Program-made: the position numbers and the translations under genes
Shown here: in pieces, positions 17,065 to 25,486 of the stretch
Layout of the letters: each line of letters starts with the position of its first letter
How positions within the stretch are numbered: position 1 is the stretch's first letter
Source of the DNA: Halomonas socia
Lineage (GTDB): Bacteria > Pseudomonadota > Gammaproteobacteria > Pseudomonadales > Halomonadaceae
Assembly (NCBI RefSeq): GCF_010977575.1
Contig: NZ_CP048812.1
Location: 62,001-126,000 of the forward strand
Direction of reading: 5' to 3'
Length of the DNA stretch: 64,000 nt
Notes under the pieces: generated by a model
What the model was told of the DNA's origin: nothing
The model's input: the letters and a program-made list of their open reading frames with translations, nothing else
Databases searched by the model: none

Positions 17065-18069
17065 TCACGCGTCGGGCCGGCCGGTACTCTTGCGCACGAT
17101 GAGCTGGGTGCTGAGTGTCTGACGCCTGACCACCGGCTCGCCCCGCATGAGTCCCAACAGCAGGCGCATCGCCTGCTGCCCGATCTCATTGCGCGGCTGG
17201 CTGATGGTGGTCAGTTCCGGCTCGCAATACTCGCTGAAGCCGATGTTGTCGAAGCCGACCACCGAGAGCTGCCCGGGCACCGCCAGGCCGAGTTGGCGAG
17301 CAGCCTTGAGCACCCCGATGGCCATCTCGTCACTGTGGCAGAAGATGGCGGTGGGTCGCGTCCGGCCAGGCTCGAGCAGCGCCAGGCCCTGCTGATAGCC
17401 AGAGCGAAAGCCGAAATCGCCCTCCACGATGCGCGCCTCGGCAACCAGGCCATGGGCGGCCAGGGTGTCGTGATAGCCACGAACCCGCTCCTTGCAGATC
17501 GGGTTGGCAGCGGGGCCGCTGAGCGTGGCAATGCGTCGATGCCCCAGTGAGATCAGGTAGTCGATGGCGTGACAGGCAGCCTGGTGGTTATCGATGGCAA
17601 CGGTGGGCAGGTCGATATCGGCAAAGAACTCACAGGCCATGACCAGCGGGAAGCTTGACTGCCCATCGGCCTGGCGGACAAGCACCATGGGCACCTCGGC
17701 GGTCAGCAGCAAGATACCGTCGGCCTGATTGGTCGGCAGCAGCTCGAAGTAGGCCTCCGCCCGTGCCGGGTCATGCTCGCAGTCACCGATCAGCACCTGA
17801 TAGCCGGCCAGATGCGCAACCTCCTCCATGCCGTTGATGATCTCGGAAAAGAAGGGATTGGAGATGTCCGGCAGCAGCGCAACGATGGTCTTCGACTCGG
17901 CACGCCGCAGGTTGCGCGCCGCCACGTTGGGCGCATAGCCGACTTCTGCGATGGCCAGGGCGACCCGCTCACGCGTCGTGTCACTCACCTTTTCGGGGTT
18001 GGCCAGGGCGCGGGATACCGTCGCCGTCGAGCAGCCCGCGACCCGGGCGACATCCTTGATGGTGGGCAT
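17065..18069 (-). CDS. LacI-family regulator (CytR/PurR-like)
   Basis: This 334-residue regulator has a classic LacI helix-turn-helix (residues 2-25, PTIKDVARVAGCSTATVSRAL), hinge (YAPNVAARNLRR) and effector-binding domain from residue 60 (KTIVALLPDISNPFFSEII). MPTIKDVA at 18069 is the expected family start; an in-frame ATG at 18108 would add 13 residues. No strong ribosome site is visible. The gene is divergent from the sugar isomerase/ABC operon across a spacer with two matching operators, so it most likely represses that operon and itself. Confidence 0.88.
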   Translation of the reverse strand: MPTIKDVARVAGCSTATVSRALANPEKVSDTTRERVALAIAEVGYAPNVAARNLRRAESKTIVALLPDISNPFFSEIINGMEEVAHLAGYQVLIGDCEHDPARAEAYFELLPTNQADGILLLTAEVPMVLVRQADGQSSFPLVMACEFFADIDLPTVAIDNHQAACHAIDYLISLGHRRIATLSGPAANPICKERVRGYHDTLAAHGLVAEARIVEGDFGFRSGYQQGLALLEPGRTRPTAIFCHSDEMAIGVLKAARQLGLAVPGQLSVVGFDNIGFSEYCEPELTTISQPRNEIGQQAMRLLLGLMRGEPVVRRQTLSTQLIVRKSTGRPDA

Positions 18070-18177
18070 TAAGTGGTTTCGCTTGCCAGATACCTTGGCG
18101 CGTAGCATATCGCGATTGTCCTGATGGAGGTAATGCCCTGCACGCTCGTCAGGGCCATGGCGTCCCTTTCGCTTGAA

Positions 18178-18191
18178 TGTAAAGCTTTACA
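18178..18191. promoter_or_regulatory. LacI-type operator TGTAAAGCTTTACA
   Basis: This perfect 14-bp palindrome lies 109 bases upstream of the chosen lacI start. Central GC and TGTAA/TTACA arms fit a LacI-family site. Confidence 0.6.
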
Positions 18192-18421
18192 CAAGCATGA
18201 CCACCAGCACCACCCTCCTTCGCGACATAGCTTCCCCCTGCTTCCTGCATGCCCATAGATGGATAAAACCGGTTTTCACTCATACATTGGTCTAAAAAAA
18301 CAGCAGCTTGCGCACCACTAGTTGACCAAAAAAGCGTGTACTTCCGGTGCATTACGGCTATTTCAGCGCCTCCTCTGATACTCCTGCTCTGGCTTGACCC
18401 TCTTAGCCGTCTCTGCTGACA

Positions 18422-18435
18422 TGTAATCCATTACA
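18422..18435. promoter_or_regulatory. LacI-type operator TGTAATCCATTACA
   Basis: A 14-bp dyad with one mismatched pair, 61 bases upstream of the isomerase start codon. Its TGTAA-N4-TTACA form repeats the site at 18178, so the same repressor probably binds both. Confidence 0.6.
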
Positions 18436-18496
18436 TTTATGTCGGGCTGGATTTCATTCACGCCCAGGCCACGCGATCCGAACCACGAGGTGCACG

Positions 18497-19552
18497 ATGA
18501 AGACCATCAAGGGGCCGGCACTCTTTCTTGCCCAGTATGTGGGCGACGAGTTTCCCTTCGACAGCCTGGCGCATCTCGCCCCCTGGGCGGCGTCACTCGG
18601 CTTCAAGGGGGTGCAGATCCCCACCTGGGACAAGCGGCTATTCGACCTCGAGCAAGCGGCCGAGAGTCCTGAATACTGCCGTGAGATCCAGGTGCTGCTG
18701 GCCGAGCATGGTCTGGAGATCACCGAGCTCTCGACCCATCTGCAGGGGCAACTGGTGGCGGTGCATCCGGTCTACGACAGCGTGTTCGACGGCTTTGCTC
18801 CCGCCGAGCTGCACGGCGATCCCGCTGCGCGCCAGGCCTGGGCGGTGCAGCAGCTCAAACTGGCGGCTCGCGCCAGCGCCAACCTGGGACTGAGTGCCCA
18901 CGGCACCTTCTCCGGCTCGCTGCTGTGGCCCTTCCTGTATCCCTGGCCGCAGCGCCCCACCGGGCTGGTCGAGGAAGGCTTCGCCGAGCTGGCCAGGCGC
19001 TGGCGACCGATCCTTGATGCCTTCGCTGACGCCGGCGTCGACCTGTGCTTCGAGATTCACCCCGGCGAAGACCTCCACGATGGCGCCACCTTCGAGCGCT
19101 TCCTGGAGGAGGTGGATCACCACCCGCGCTGCTGCATGCTCTACGACCCTTCCCATATGGTCCTGCAGCAGCTCGACCATCTGGCTTTCCTCGACCGCTA
19201 CCACCCGTGGATCCGCATGTTTCACGTCAAGGACGCCGAATTCCAGCCCTCCGCCAGCCAGGGCGTCTATGGCGGTTATACCAACTGGATCGATCGTGCC
19301 GGGCGTTTCCGCTCCCTGGGCGATGGCCAGGTCGACTTCAAGGGCATCTTCTCGAGGCTCGCCCAGTACGACTTCGACGGCTGGGCGGTGATCGAGTGGG
19401 AGTGCGCCCTGAAGCATCCCGAACAGGGCGCCGCCGAGGGAGCACGCTTCGTCACTGACCACATCATCCGGGTCACCGAGCGCGCCTTCGACGACTTCGC
19501 CGATGCCGGCACCGACCGCCAGGCCAACCGCGTCCTGCTCGGACTCGACTGA
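18497..19552 (+). CDS. sugar phosphate isomerase/epimerase-family TIM-barrel protein
   Basis: This 351-residue protein belongs to the xylose isomerase-like TIM-barrel family (AP endonuclease 2 superfamily). Metal-ligand signatures are visible: CFEIHPGEDL, CMLYDPSHM, IRMFHVKDAEF and the terminal VIEWEC. Members act on keto-sugars or sugar acids with a divalent cation; the true substrate is rarely a phosphate ester. It opens an operon with a Gfo/Idh/MocA dehydrogenase and an RbsA-type importer. No sugar kinase is present, which argues for oxidation or isomerisation of a free sugar, polyol or glycoside. Confidence 0.82.
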   Translation: MKTIKGPALFLAQYVGDEFPFDSLAHLAPWAASLGFKGVQIPTWDKRLFDLEQAAESPEYCREIQVLLAEHGLEITELSTHLQGQLVAVHPVYDSVFDGFAPAELHGDPAARQAWAVQQLKLAARASANLGLSAHGTFSGSLLWPFLYPWPQRPTGLVEEGFAELARRWRPILDAFADAGVDLCFEIHPGEDLHDGATFERFLEEVDHHPRCCMLYDPSHMVLQQLDHLAFLDRYHPWIRMFHVKDAEFQPSASQGVYGGYTNWIDRAGRFRSLGDGQVDFKGIFSRLAQYDFDGWAVIEWECALKHPEQGAAEGARFVTDHIIRVTERAFDDFADAGTDRQANRVLLGLD

Positions 19553-19583
19553 CCACTCACCAAACACCCGCAAGGAGCCCGCC

Positions 19584-20744
19584 ATGACGCACGACTCAAC
19601 GCGACCCCGCCTGCGCCTGGCCATGATCGGCGGCGGCCAGGGCGCCTTTATCGGCGGCGTCCACCGAATGGCCGCTCGCCTGGACGACCGCTTCGAACTG
19701 GTTGCCGGCGCCTTCTCGTCTCAGGCCGAGCGCAACCTGGCCACCGCGAGTGAGCTGGGCGTCGACAAGACGCGCTGCTACGCCAACCACGAGGCACTGC
19801 TGGCCGGTGAGACGGCACGCGAGGATGGCGCCGAGGTCGTCGCCATCGTCACCCCCAACCACCTGCACTTTCCGGCAGCGCTGGCGACGCTGGAAGCTGG
19901 ACTGCACGTGGTGTGCGAGAAGCCCATGACGCTGAGCGTCGCGGAAGCCGAGCGCCTGGCAAGGGCCGCCGCGGCCAGCGAGCGGCGTTTCGTGCTGACC
20001 CACAACTATGCGGGCTACCCGCTGGTCCAGCATGCCCGGGCGCTGGTCGCTCGTGGCGAACTCGGGCGACTGCTCCATGTGCAGGTGGAATACCTTCAGG
20101 AGTGGCTCAGCGAGGCACCAGACGCAGACAACCGCCAAGCCGCCTGGCGGCTCGATCCCGCCCGTGCCGGGGCAGCCGGCTGCCTGGGCGATATCGGCGT
20201 TCACGCCTTCCAACTGGCCCAGTTCATCAGCAGCCAGCGAGTCAACCAGGTGAGCGCTGAATTAAGCAGCGCGGTGCCTGGCCGCGCGTTAGACGACAAT
20301 GTCCAGGCGCTGCTGCGTTTCGACGGCGGCGCCCGCGGCATGCTGTGGGCGAGCCAGACCGCGGCGGGCTTCGAAAATGCCCTGAGCATCCGCGTGATTG
20401 GCGAGCGGGGCAGCCTGCAGTGGGCCCAGGAGATGCCCAACGAGCTGTGGTTGAGGCCACTCAACGGCCCCAGCCAGCACCTGACGCGCCGCGATGACAC
20501 CCTGAGCGCCGAGATCGGCCGCGGCGTGCGTCTGCCAGGGGGACACCCGGAGGGCTACATCGAGGCCTTCGCCAATCTCTACCAGGCACTGGCCGACGAT
20601 CTGGCGGCAGACGAACACTCGGCCTGGCTGCCGGGGATTACCGATGGCGTCGACGGCATGCGCTTCATCAGCGCCACGCTCGCCTCCAGCCAGGCAGCGG
20701 GCAGCTGGACGTCGCTGACGCAGAAGGGGGCCCCAGATGCATGA
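19584..20744 (+). CDS. Gfo/Idh/MocA-family oxidoreductase
   Basis: This 386-residue NAD(P)-dependent dehydrogenase has a Rossmann fold at the N-terminus (LRLAMIGGGQGAFIGGVHR) and the family catalytic segment VVCEKPMTLSVAEAE, where Lys of EKP contacts cofactor and substrate. The second conserved motif, GDIGVHAFQLAQFI, supplies the catalytic His. AAGGAG precedes the ATG. The last eight bases overlap the ABC ATPase start. Substrate is unknown; paired with the TIM-barrel enzyme it may oxidise position 3 of a glycoside or an inositol-like compound, as in levoglucosan or 3-keto-glycoside routes (inference). Confidence 0.87.
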   Translation: MTHDSTRPRLRLAMIGGGQGAFIGGVHRMAARLDDRFELVAGAFSSQAERNLATASELGVDKTRCYANHEALLAGETAREDGAEVVAIVTPNHLHFPAALATLEAGLHVVCEKPMTLSVAEAERLARAAAASERRFVLTHNYAGYPLVQHARALVARGELGRLLHVQVEYLQEWLSEAPDADNRQAAWRLDPARAGAAGCLGDIGVHAFQLAQFISSQRVNQVSAELSSAVPGRALDDNVQALLRFDGGARGMLWASQTAAGFENALSIRVIGERGSLQWAQEMPNELWLRPLNGPSQHLTRRDDTLSAEIGRGVRLPGGHPEGYIEAFANLYQALADDLAADEHSAWLPGITDGVDGMRFISATLASSQAAGSWTSLTQKGAPDA

Positions 20745-22260
20745 GCCCATCCTGCGCCTAGAAGGCATCGCCAAGGCTTTCGGCCCGGTCCAGGTACTAG
20801 AGGACATCTCACTCTCCATCGCCCCGGGCGAGGTGCTCGGCATCCTCGGCGAGAACGGCGCCGGCAAGTCGACCCTGCTCAAGATCGTCAGCGGTATCTA
20901 CACCCCGAGCGCGGGCACCATTCACCTGGACAGAGAGGCACTCAGCACCCTGGATCCGATCACGGCGCGCCGCCACGGCGTGGCGATGATCCCCCAGGAG
21001 TTCAATCTGGTATCGACCCTGCGGGTCTACGAGAACGTCTTCCTCGGCCAGGAGCTGCGCCGCAACGGGCTACTCGACCACAGCGCCATGCGCCAGCGTA
21101 CCCGGGAACTGCTGGCCTCTCTGGAGGTAGCGCTCAATCCCGACCTGCCCATCGAACGTCTCAGCGTCGCCGAGAAGCAGATGGTGGAAGTGGCCCGGGT
21201 GCTGGTCAACGAGGCGCGTATCGTCATCCTCGACGAACCGACCACGGTGCTCACCGACCGCGAAGTGGCGGTGCTGTTCAAGGTGGTGCGCACGCTGGTC
21301 GCCCGGGGCGTGGCGGTCATGTTCATCTCCCACAAGCTCAAGGAGGTCAAGGAACTCTGCGACCGGCTACTGATCCTTCGCGATGGCCAGCAGGTCGAGC
21401 TGTGCGAAGTGAGCGAGCTTAGCGAGGAGGACATGGCGCGCAAGATGGTCGGTCGCGAGCTGTCGCAGGTCTATCCCGACAAGCCCCCTGCCCCGGCGCA
21501 TGAGGCCTCGCCGGCACTGTGCGTGCGCGGTCTGAGCCTCAAGGGCATGCTTCACGATATCGACCTGGAGGTCCAGCACGGCGAAGTGCTGGGACTCTCC
21601 GGCCTGGTGGGGGCGGGCCGCACCGAGATCGCCGAGACGATCATGGGCCTACGCCGCAGGGACGGCGGAGCGCTGCATATCGACGGCAAGGCAGTCGATA
21701 TCCGCTCCCCCAACGAGGCACATGCCCACGGCCTGGCCTACCTCTCCGAAGACCGCCAGGGCAAGGGGCTGCAGCTCTCCTTCAATGTCATGCAGAACAT
21801 CACCTCGCTGAGCCTGAAGCGCTATGTGCACGGCCTTATCCGCCATCGTGCCGAACGTCGCCAGGCCGAACACTACCAGCAGCGACTCTCGATCAAGGCC
21901 GCCAATCTGGGCGCCCCCGTCGGCAAGCTGAGTGGCGGCAACCAGCAGAAGGTCTACTTCTCCAAACTGCTCGATATCGATCCGGACATCCTGATCCTGG
22001 ACGAGCCCACCCGCGGCATCGATATCAGTGCCAAGCAGCAGATCTACCGGCTGATCCGCGAGCTCACCGACCAAGACAAGGCGGTCATTGTGATCTCCTC
22101 CGAACTCGAGGAGATCATCGGCATGGCCGACCGCGTTCTGGTGGTCCGAGAAGGGCGGATAGCGGTCGAGCTGAACGGCGACGACATCAATGAAGAGCAG
22201 ATCATGCTGTATGCCGCTGGTGCACGACAGCACGCCAATTGCGAAAGAGTGGGGACGTGA
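20737..22260 (+). CDS. RbsA-type sugar ABC transporter ATPase (two ABC domains)
   Basis: This 507-residue protein carries two tandem ABC domains. Domain 1 has Walker A GENGAGKST (near residue 39) and Walker B VILDEPTTVL. Domain 2, from about residue 258, has the usual degenerate P-loop GLVGAGRTE, the signature LSGGNQQK and LILDEPTRGID. This layout defines the ribose/galactoside/inositol class (CUT2). Start and upstream stop overlap (ATGCATGA), showing translational coupling. Confidence 0.93.
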   Translation: MHEPILRLEGIAKAFGPVQVLEDISLSIAPGEVLGILGENGAGKSTLLKIVSGIYTPSAGTIHLDREALSTLDPITARRHGVAMIPQEFNLVSTLRVYENVFLGQELRRNGLLDHSAMRQRTRELLASLEVALNPDLPIERLSVAEKQMVEVARVLVNEARIVILDEPTTVLTDREVAVLFKVVRTLVARGVAVMFISHKLKEVKELCDRLLILRDGQQVELCEVSELSEEDMARKMVGRELSQVYPDKPPAPAHEASPALCVRGLSLKGMLHDIDLEVQHGEVLGLSGLVGAGRTEIAETIMGLRRRDGGALHIDGKAVDIRSPNEAHAHGLAYLSEDRQGKGLQLSFNVMQNITSLSLKRYVHGLIRHRAERRQAEHYQQRLSIKAANLGAPVGKLSGGNQQKVYFSKLLDIDPDILILDEPTRGIDISAKQQIYRLIRELTDQDKAVIVISSELEEIIGMADRVLVVREGRIAVELNGDDINEEQIMLYAAGARQHANCERVGT

Positions 22261-22261
22261 A

Positions 22262-23257
22262 ATGAACCAGTCACAGAATACTAAACCAGCGGCAGCGCTC
22301 GTCATCCAGGGCCTGCGCAAGATTCCGCTAAACGCCTCTATTCTGGCCCCCTTGGTGGCTCTGATCCTGCTGTTTGCAGTATCGTCGCTGGCCAGCGAGT
22401 ACTTCCTCAACGCCCGCAACATCTCCAACGTGCTGCGTCAGGTCTCCTACACCGGGATCATCGCCATCGGCATGACCTTCGTGATCATCGCCGGCGGCAT
22501 CGATCTCTCGGTGGGCTCGATGGTGGCGCTGGTCGGTGTGATCGTACTCTACGTGGTCAACACCATCAGTGACCCCGTCCAGGCGGTGATCCTGGCGATG
22601 CTGGCAGCTATCATGGCCGGCGCGCTGTTCGGCCTCTTCAATGGCCTGATGGTCACGCGAGGACGCATTGCCGCCTTCGTGGTGACCCTGGCCAGCATGT
22701 CGATCTTCCGTTCGCTGGCGCTCTACTTCACCGATGCCGCCGAGGTCTCGACGCGCAACCCGATCTTTTCCAACGTGGGCGGCGGTTTCTTCCTGAGCAT
22801 ACCGATTCCGGTCTGGGTGTTCTTCGGCCTGGCCATCGTCGCCCACGTCCTGCTGTTCCATACCGCGTACGGTCGGCATGTCTGCGCCGTAGGCGCCAAT
22901 CCGCAGGTGGCCCGTTACTCCGGCATCCGCGTCGAGCGCATCGTGCTCTCCACCTTCGTCATCGCCGGCCTCTGCGTTGGCCTGTCGGCGATCATGCTGA
23001 CCTCACGCCTCAACTCGGTAAGCCCCAGCGACGCCGGCTACTTCTACGAGCTGGATGCCATCGCTGCGGTAGTCATCGGTGGCACCGCGCTATCCGGTGG
23101 ACGTGGCACGGTATGGGGCACCGTCATCGGGGCACTGATTCTCGGCATCATCAATAACATGCTTAACCTGACCGGGGTCTCGCCTTATCTGCAGGGACTG
23201 GTCAAGGGCGCGGTGATTCTGCTCGCGGTGCTGCTCCAGTACAAGCGCACCCCCTGA
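22262..23257 (+). CDS. RbsC-type sugar ABC transporter permease
   Basis: This 331-residue membrane protein has 8-10 hydrophobic segments and CUT2 markers GMTFVIIAGGIDLSVGSM, NGLMVTRGRIAAFVVTLASM and GGTALSGGRGTVWGTVIGA. The ATG lies one base after the ATPase stop. An in-frame frame opens earlier inside the ATPase gene but the hydrophilic MNQSQNTK start fits the family. Confidence 0.92.
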   Translation: MNQSQNTKPAAALVIQGLRKIPLNASILAPLVALILLFAVSSLASEYFLNARNISNVLRQVSYTGIIAIGMTFVIIAGGIDLSVGSMVALVGVIVLYVVNTISDPVQAVILAMLAAIMAGALFGLFNGLMVTRGRIAAFVVTLASMSIFRSLALYFTDAAEVSTRNPIFSNVGGGFFLSIPIPVWVFFGLAIVAHVLLFHTAYGRHVCAVGANPQVARYSGIRVERIVLSTFVIAGLCVGLSAIMLTSRLNSVSPSDAGYFYELDAIAAVVIGGTALSGGRGTVWGTVIGALILGIINNMLNLTGVSPYLQGLVKGAVILLAVLLQYKRTP

Positions 23258-23305
23258 GTTCCAATTCGGCCGCTCCAACCTCAATCGATCAGGACGGCCA
23301 AATGA

Positions 23306-23326
23306 GGTGGGGCCTATCGCCCCATC
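23306..23326 (+). promoter_or_regulatory. intra-operon hairpin before the binding-protein gene
   Basis: TGGGGC pairs with GCCCCA across a CTATC loop, with two further pairs outside (one G-U). No T-tract follows, so it is more likely an mRNA processing or stabilising hairpin than a terminator. It sits 40 bases before the binding-protein start and could raise that gene's relative expression. Confidence 0.4.
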
Positions 23327-23365
23327 CGATCATGACGTCACAATGACATCAATGGGAGCACAACA

Positions 23366-24334
23366 ATGACTCTATCACGCGTACTCAAAATGGCGGCACT
23401 GGCCACCGCCTTGACCGGCACCGCCGGCCTGGCCAGCGCCAACGACTATCATATCGGCGTCACGGTACCCTCGGCCGATCATGGCTGGACGGCGGGCCTG
23501 ATGTGGTGGGCCCAGCAAGCCACCGATGAGTTGAGTGAAAAGTATCCGGACGTCAGCTTCACCGTGCTCTCCGCCAATTCCGGCACCGCCCAGGTCTCCA
23601 ACGTGGAGGACCTGATGATCCGCAACCTGGATGCGCTGGTGATACTGCCCTACAACCCGGCGACCCTGCAGTCGGTGATCTCGGAAGCCTACGAGGAGGG
23701 CATCTATACGGTAGTCGTGGATCGCGAACTGGAGACCCCGGCCCAGGACGTCTTCCTGGCCGGCGACAACCCCGGCCTTGGCGAGCAGGCCGCGCGCTAT
23801 ATCGCCGACGAACTCGGTGGCGAAGGCAACATCCTGGTTCTGGAGGGGCCACCGATTCCCATCAACAGCCAGCGCGTAGACGCCTTCAACCGAGTCATGG
23901 GGGAGTATTCGGGGATCAACATCCTGGCCTCCCAGAATACCGATTGGAATCCGCAGCAGGCACTGAGCGTCACCGAGGATCTGCTCGGTAGCAACCCCCA
24001 GGTGGATGCCATCTGGGCCGGTGACGACGATGTGCTGGTCGCAGCGCTGCAGGCCATCGAGGAAAACGACCGGGACGATATCCAGCTCGTGGTGGGCGGT
24101 GGTGGCTCGCAGCGGGTCATTGAGATGATTCGCGACGACCACCCCTTGGTCAAGGGTACCGTCACCTATCCCCCCAATATGATCGCCTCGGCAATTGCCT
24201 TGGCCGTGCACGGCGTCAAGGGCGAACGCCTGGGTGACATGTATCACGGCATTCCGTCACGCGTGATCCTGGCCGCCGACCTGATCACCGCCGACAACGT
24301 CGAGGAGTTCTACGAGCCCGACGCGACCTACTGA
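23366..24334 (+). CDS. RbsB-type sugar ABC transporter binding protein
   Basis: This 322-residue periplasmic sugar receptor has a signal peptide (residues 1-25, LASA before NDYHIGVTVP). The mature protein is a type I periplasmic-binding fold with HGWTAGLMWWAQQA, the DALVILPYNPATL segment and VDRELE near the ligand pocket. GGGAG lies upstream of the ATG. It closes the operon, a common position for the receptor when it needs separate dosage. Aromatic residues WTAGLMWW suggest stacking on a sugar ring. Confidence 0.92.
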   Translation: MTLSRVLKMAALATALTGTAGLASANDYHIGVTVPSADHGWTAGLMWWAQQATDELSEKYPDVSFTVLSANSGTAQVSNVEDLMIRNLDALVILPYNPATLQSVISEAYEEGIYTVVVDRELETPAQDVFLAGDNPGLGEQAARYIADELGGEGNILVLEGPPIPINSQRVDAFNRVMGEYSGINILASQNTDWNPQQALSVTEDLLGSNPQVDAIWAGDDDVLVAALQAIEENDRDDIQLVVGGGGSQRVIEMIRDDHPLVKGTVTYPPNMIASAIALAVHGVKGERLGDMYHGIPSRVILAADLITADNVEEFYEPDATY

Positions 24335-24402
24335 TACAACGGCTTCCCTTGCACGATGGCCGCACCCCTTCGCCGGAGCGCGGCCGTTGCGTCATAGCGC
24401 CG

Positions 24403-25407
24403 TCACTCCCTCTCGCGAATCCCCTGCCCCGGCAGCCGCTGGCGATCATGGGCGCGCTCGAGGTCGAGCAGCGGCCCCTTGGGCACGATGCGGGTCGGGT
24501 TGATGGTGTCGTGGCTGTAGTAGTAGTGGCGCTTGATGTGGTCGAAGTCCACCGTCTCCTTGATGCCCGGCCACTGGTATAGCTCACGCAGGTAGTTCGA
24601 CAGGTTCGGGTAGTCCCCGATGCGCTTGAGATTGCACTTGAAGTGGCCGTAATAGACGGCATCGAAGCGCACCAGGGTCGTGAACAGGCGAATGTCGGCC
24701 TCGGTCAGCCACTCGCCGGCCAGATAGCGATGCTCGGCGAGGCGTGCTTCCATGCGATCCAGCGCTTCGAACAGCGCCACCACATGCTTGTCGTAGACCT
24801 TTTGCTCGGTAGCGAAGCCCGACTTGTAGACGCCGTTGTTGATATGGTCGTAGACGTCGGCGTTGACCGCGTCGATGCTCTCACGCAGGTCAGCCGGATA
24901 GAAATCGAGGCGATTGCCGGTCAGCTCGTCGAAGGCACCGTTGAGCATGCGCAGCAGCTCGGCGGACTCATTGTTGACGATGCGGCCACCCTGTTTGTCC
25001 CACAGCGCCGGCACGGTGACGCGGCCGGTGTAGTGCGGGTCGGTGAGGGTATAGAGCTCGCGATGATAATCGACGCCGTTGACCGGGTCGCCGCTGGCGC
25101 CCTCTTCGCGGTTGTAGGTCCAACCCTGGTCGAGCATCAGCGGGCTGACGTGCGAGACGCCGACCAGCGCGTCCAGCCCCTTGAGCTTGCGCAGGATCAG
25201 GGTGCGGTGCGCCCAGGGGCAGGCCAGCGACACATAAAGGTGGTAGCGGTCCGCCTCGGCGGGCAAGCCCGGCTGGCCACCGGGGCCGGGGCTGCCGTCG
25301 GCCGTCACCCAGTCGCGCAGCTGGGCGGATTCACGCACGAATTCACCGCCGTGCTTGTCGGTGTCGTACCACTGGTCGAGCCATTTGCCGTCGATCAACA
25401 GGCCCAT
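24403..25407 (-). CDS. yqjG: glutathionyl-hydroquinone reductase (YqjG/ECM4 family)
   Basis: This 334-residue Xi-class glutathione transferase reduces glutathionyl-hydroquinones. The catalytic cysteine sits in SLACPWAHRT (about residue 64). Other family markers are DQWYDTDKHGGEF at the start, VPALWDKQ, VNNESAEL for glutathione binding and the C-terminal helical domain ending RIVPKGPLLD. The ATG at 25407 has a strong GGAGG site; an earlier in-frame ATG at 25443 adds a nonconserved 12 residues. It is convergent with the sugar operon. Confidence 0.92.
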   Translation of the reverse strand: MGLLIDGKWLDQWYDTDKHGGEFVRESAQLRDWVTADGSPGPGGQPGLPAEADRYHLYVSLACPWAHRTLILRKLKGLDALVGVSHVSPLMLDQGWTYNREEGASGDPVNGVDYHRELYTLTDPHYTGRVTVPALWDKQGGRIVNNESAELLRMLNGAFDELTGNRLDFYPADLRESIDAVNADVYDHINNGVYKSGFATEQKVYDKHVVALFEALDRMEARLAEHRYLAGEWLTEADIRLFTTLVRFDAVYYGHFKCNLKRIGDYPNLSNYLRELYQWPGIKETVDFDHIKRHYYYSHDTINPTRIVPKGPLLDLERAHDRQRLPGQGIRERE

Positions 25408-25486
25408 CGGCCACCTCCGGATCTTGAGAAGTCGAGTGGCCATAGCCTACCCCTCTCGACCCGGCGCTCAAGCGCAAGTTTTGCAC

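Larger units (their letters stand above)
18070..18496. promoter_or_regulatory. 427-base divergent control region
   Basis: This AT-richer spacer separates lacI (minus) and the sugar operon (plus). It carries two operator-like dyads (listed separately) 244 bases apart, near each gene. I see no convincing coding sequence; a 67-codon open frame at 18149-18352 on the minus strand lacks coding character. Confidence 0.5.

Noticed and set aside
24350-24390. Hairpin between the sugar receptor and yqjG as a bidirectional terminator
   Set aside because: The stem is only about six pairs with a long loop and no T-tract; not strong enough to list.
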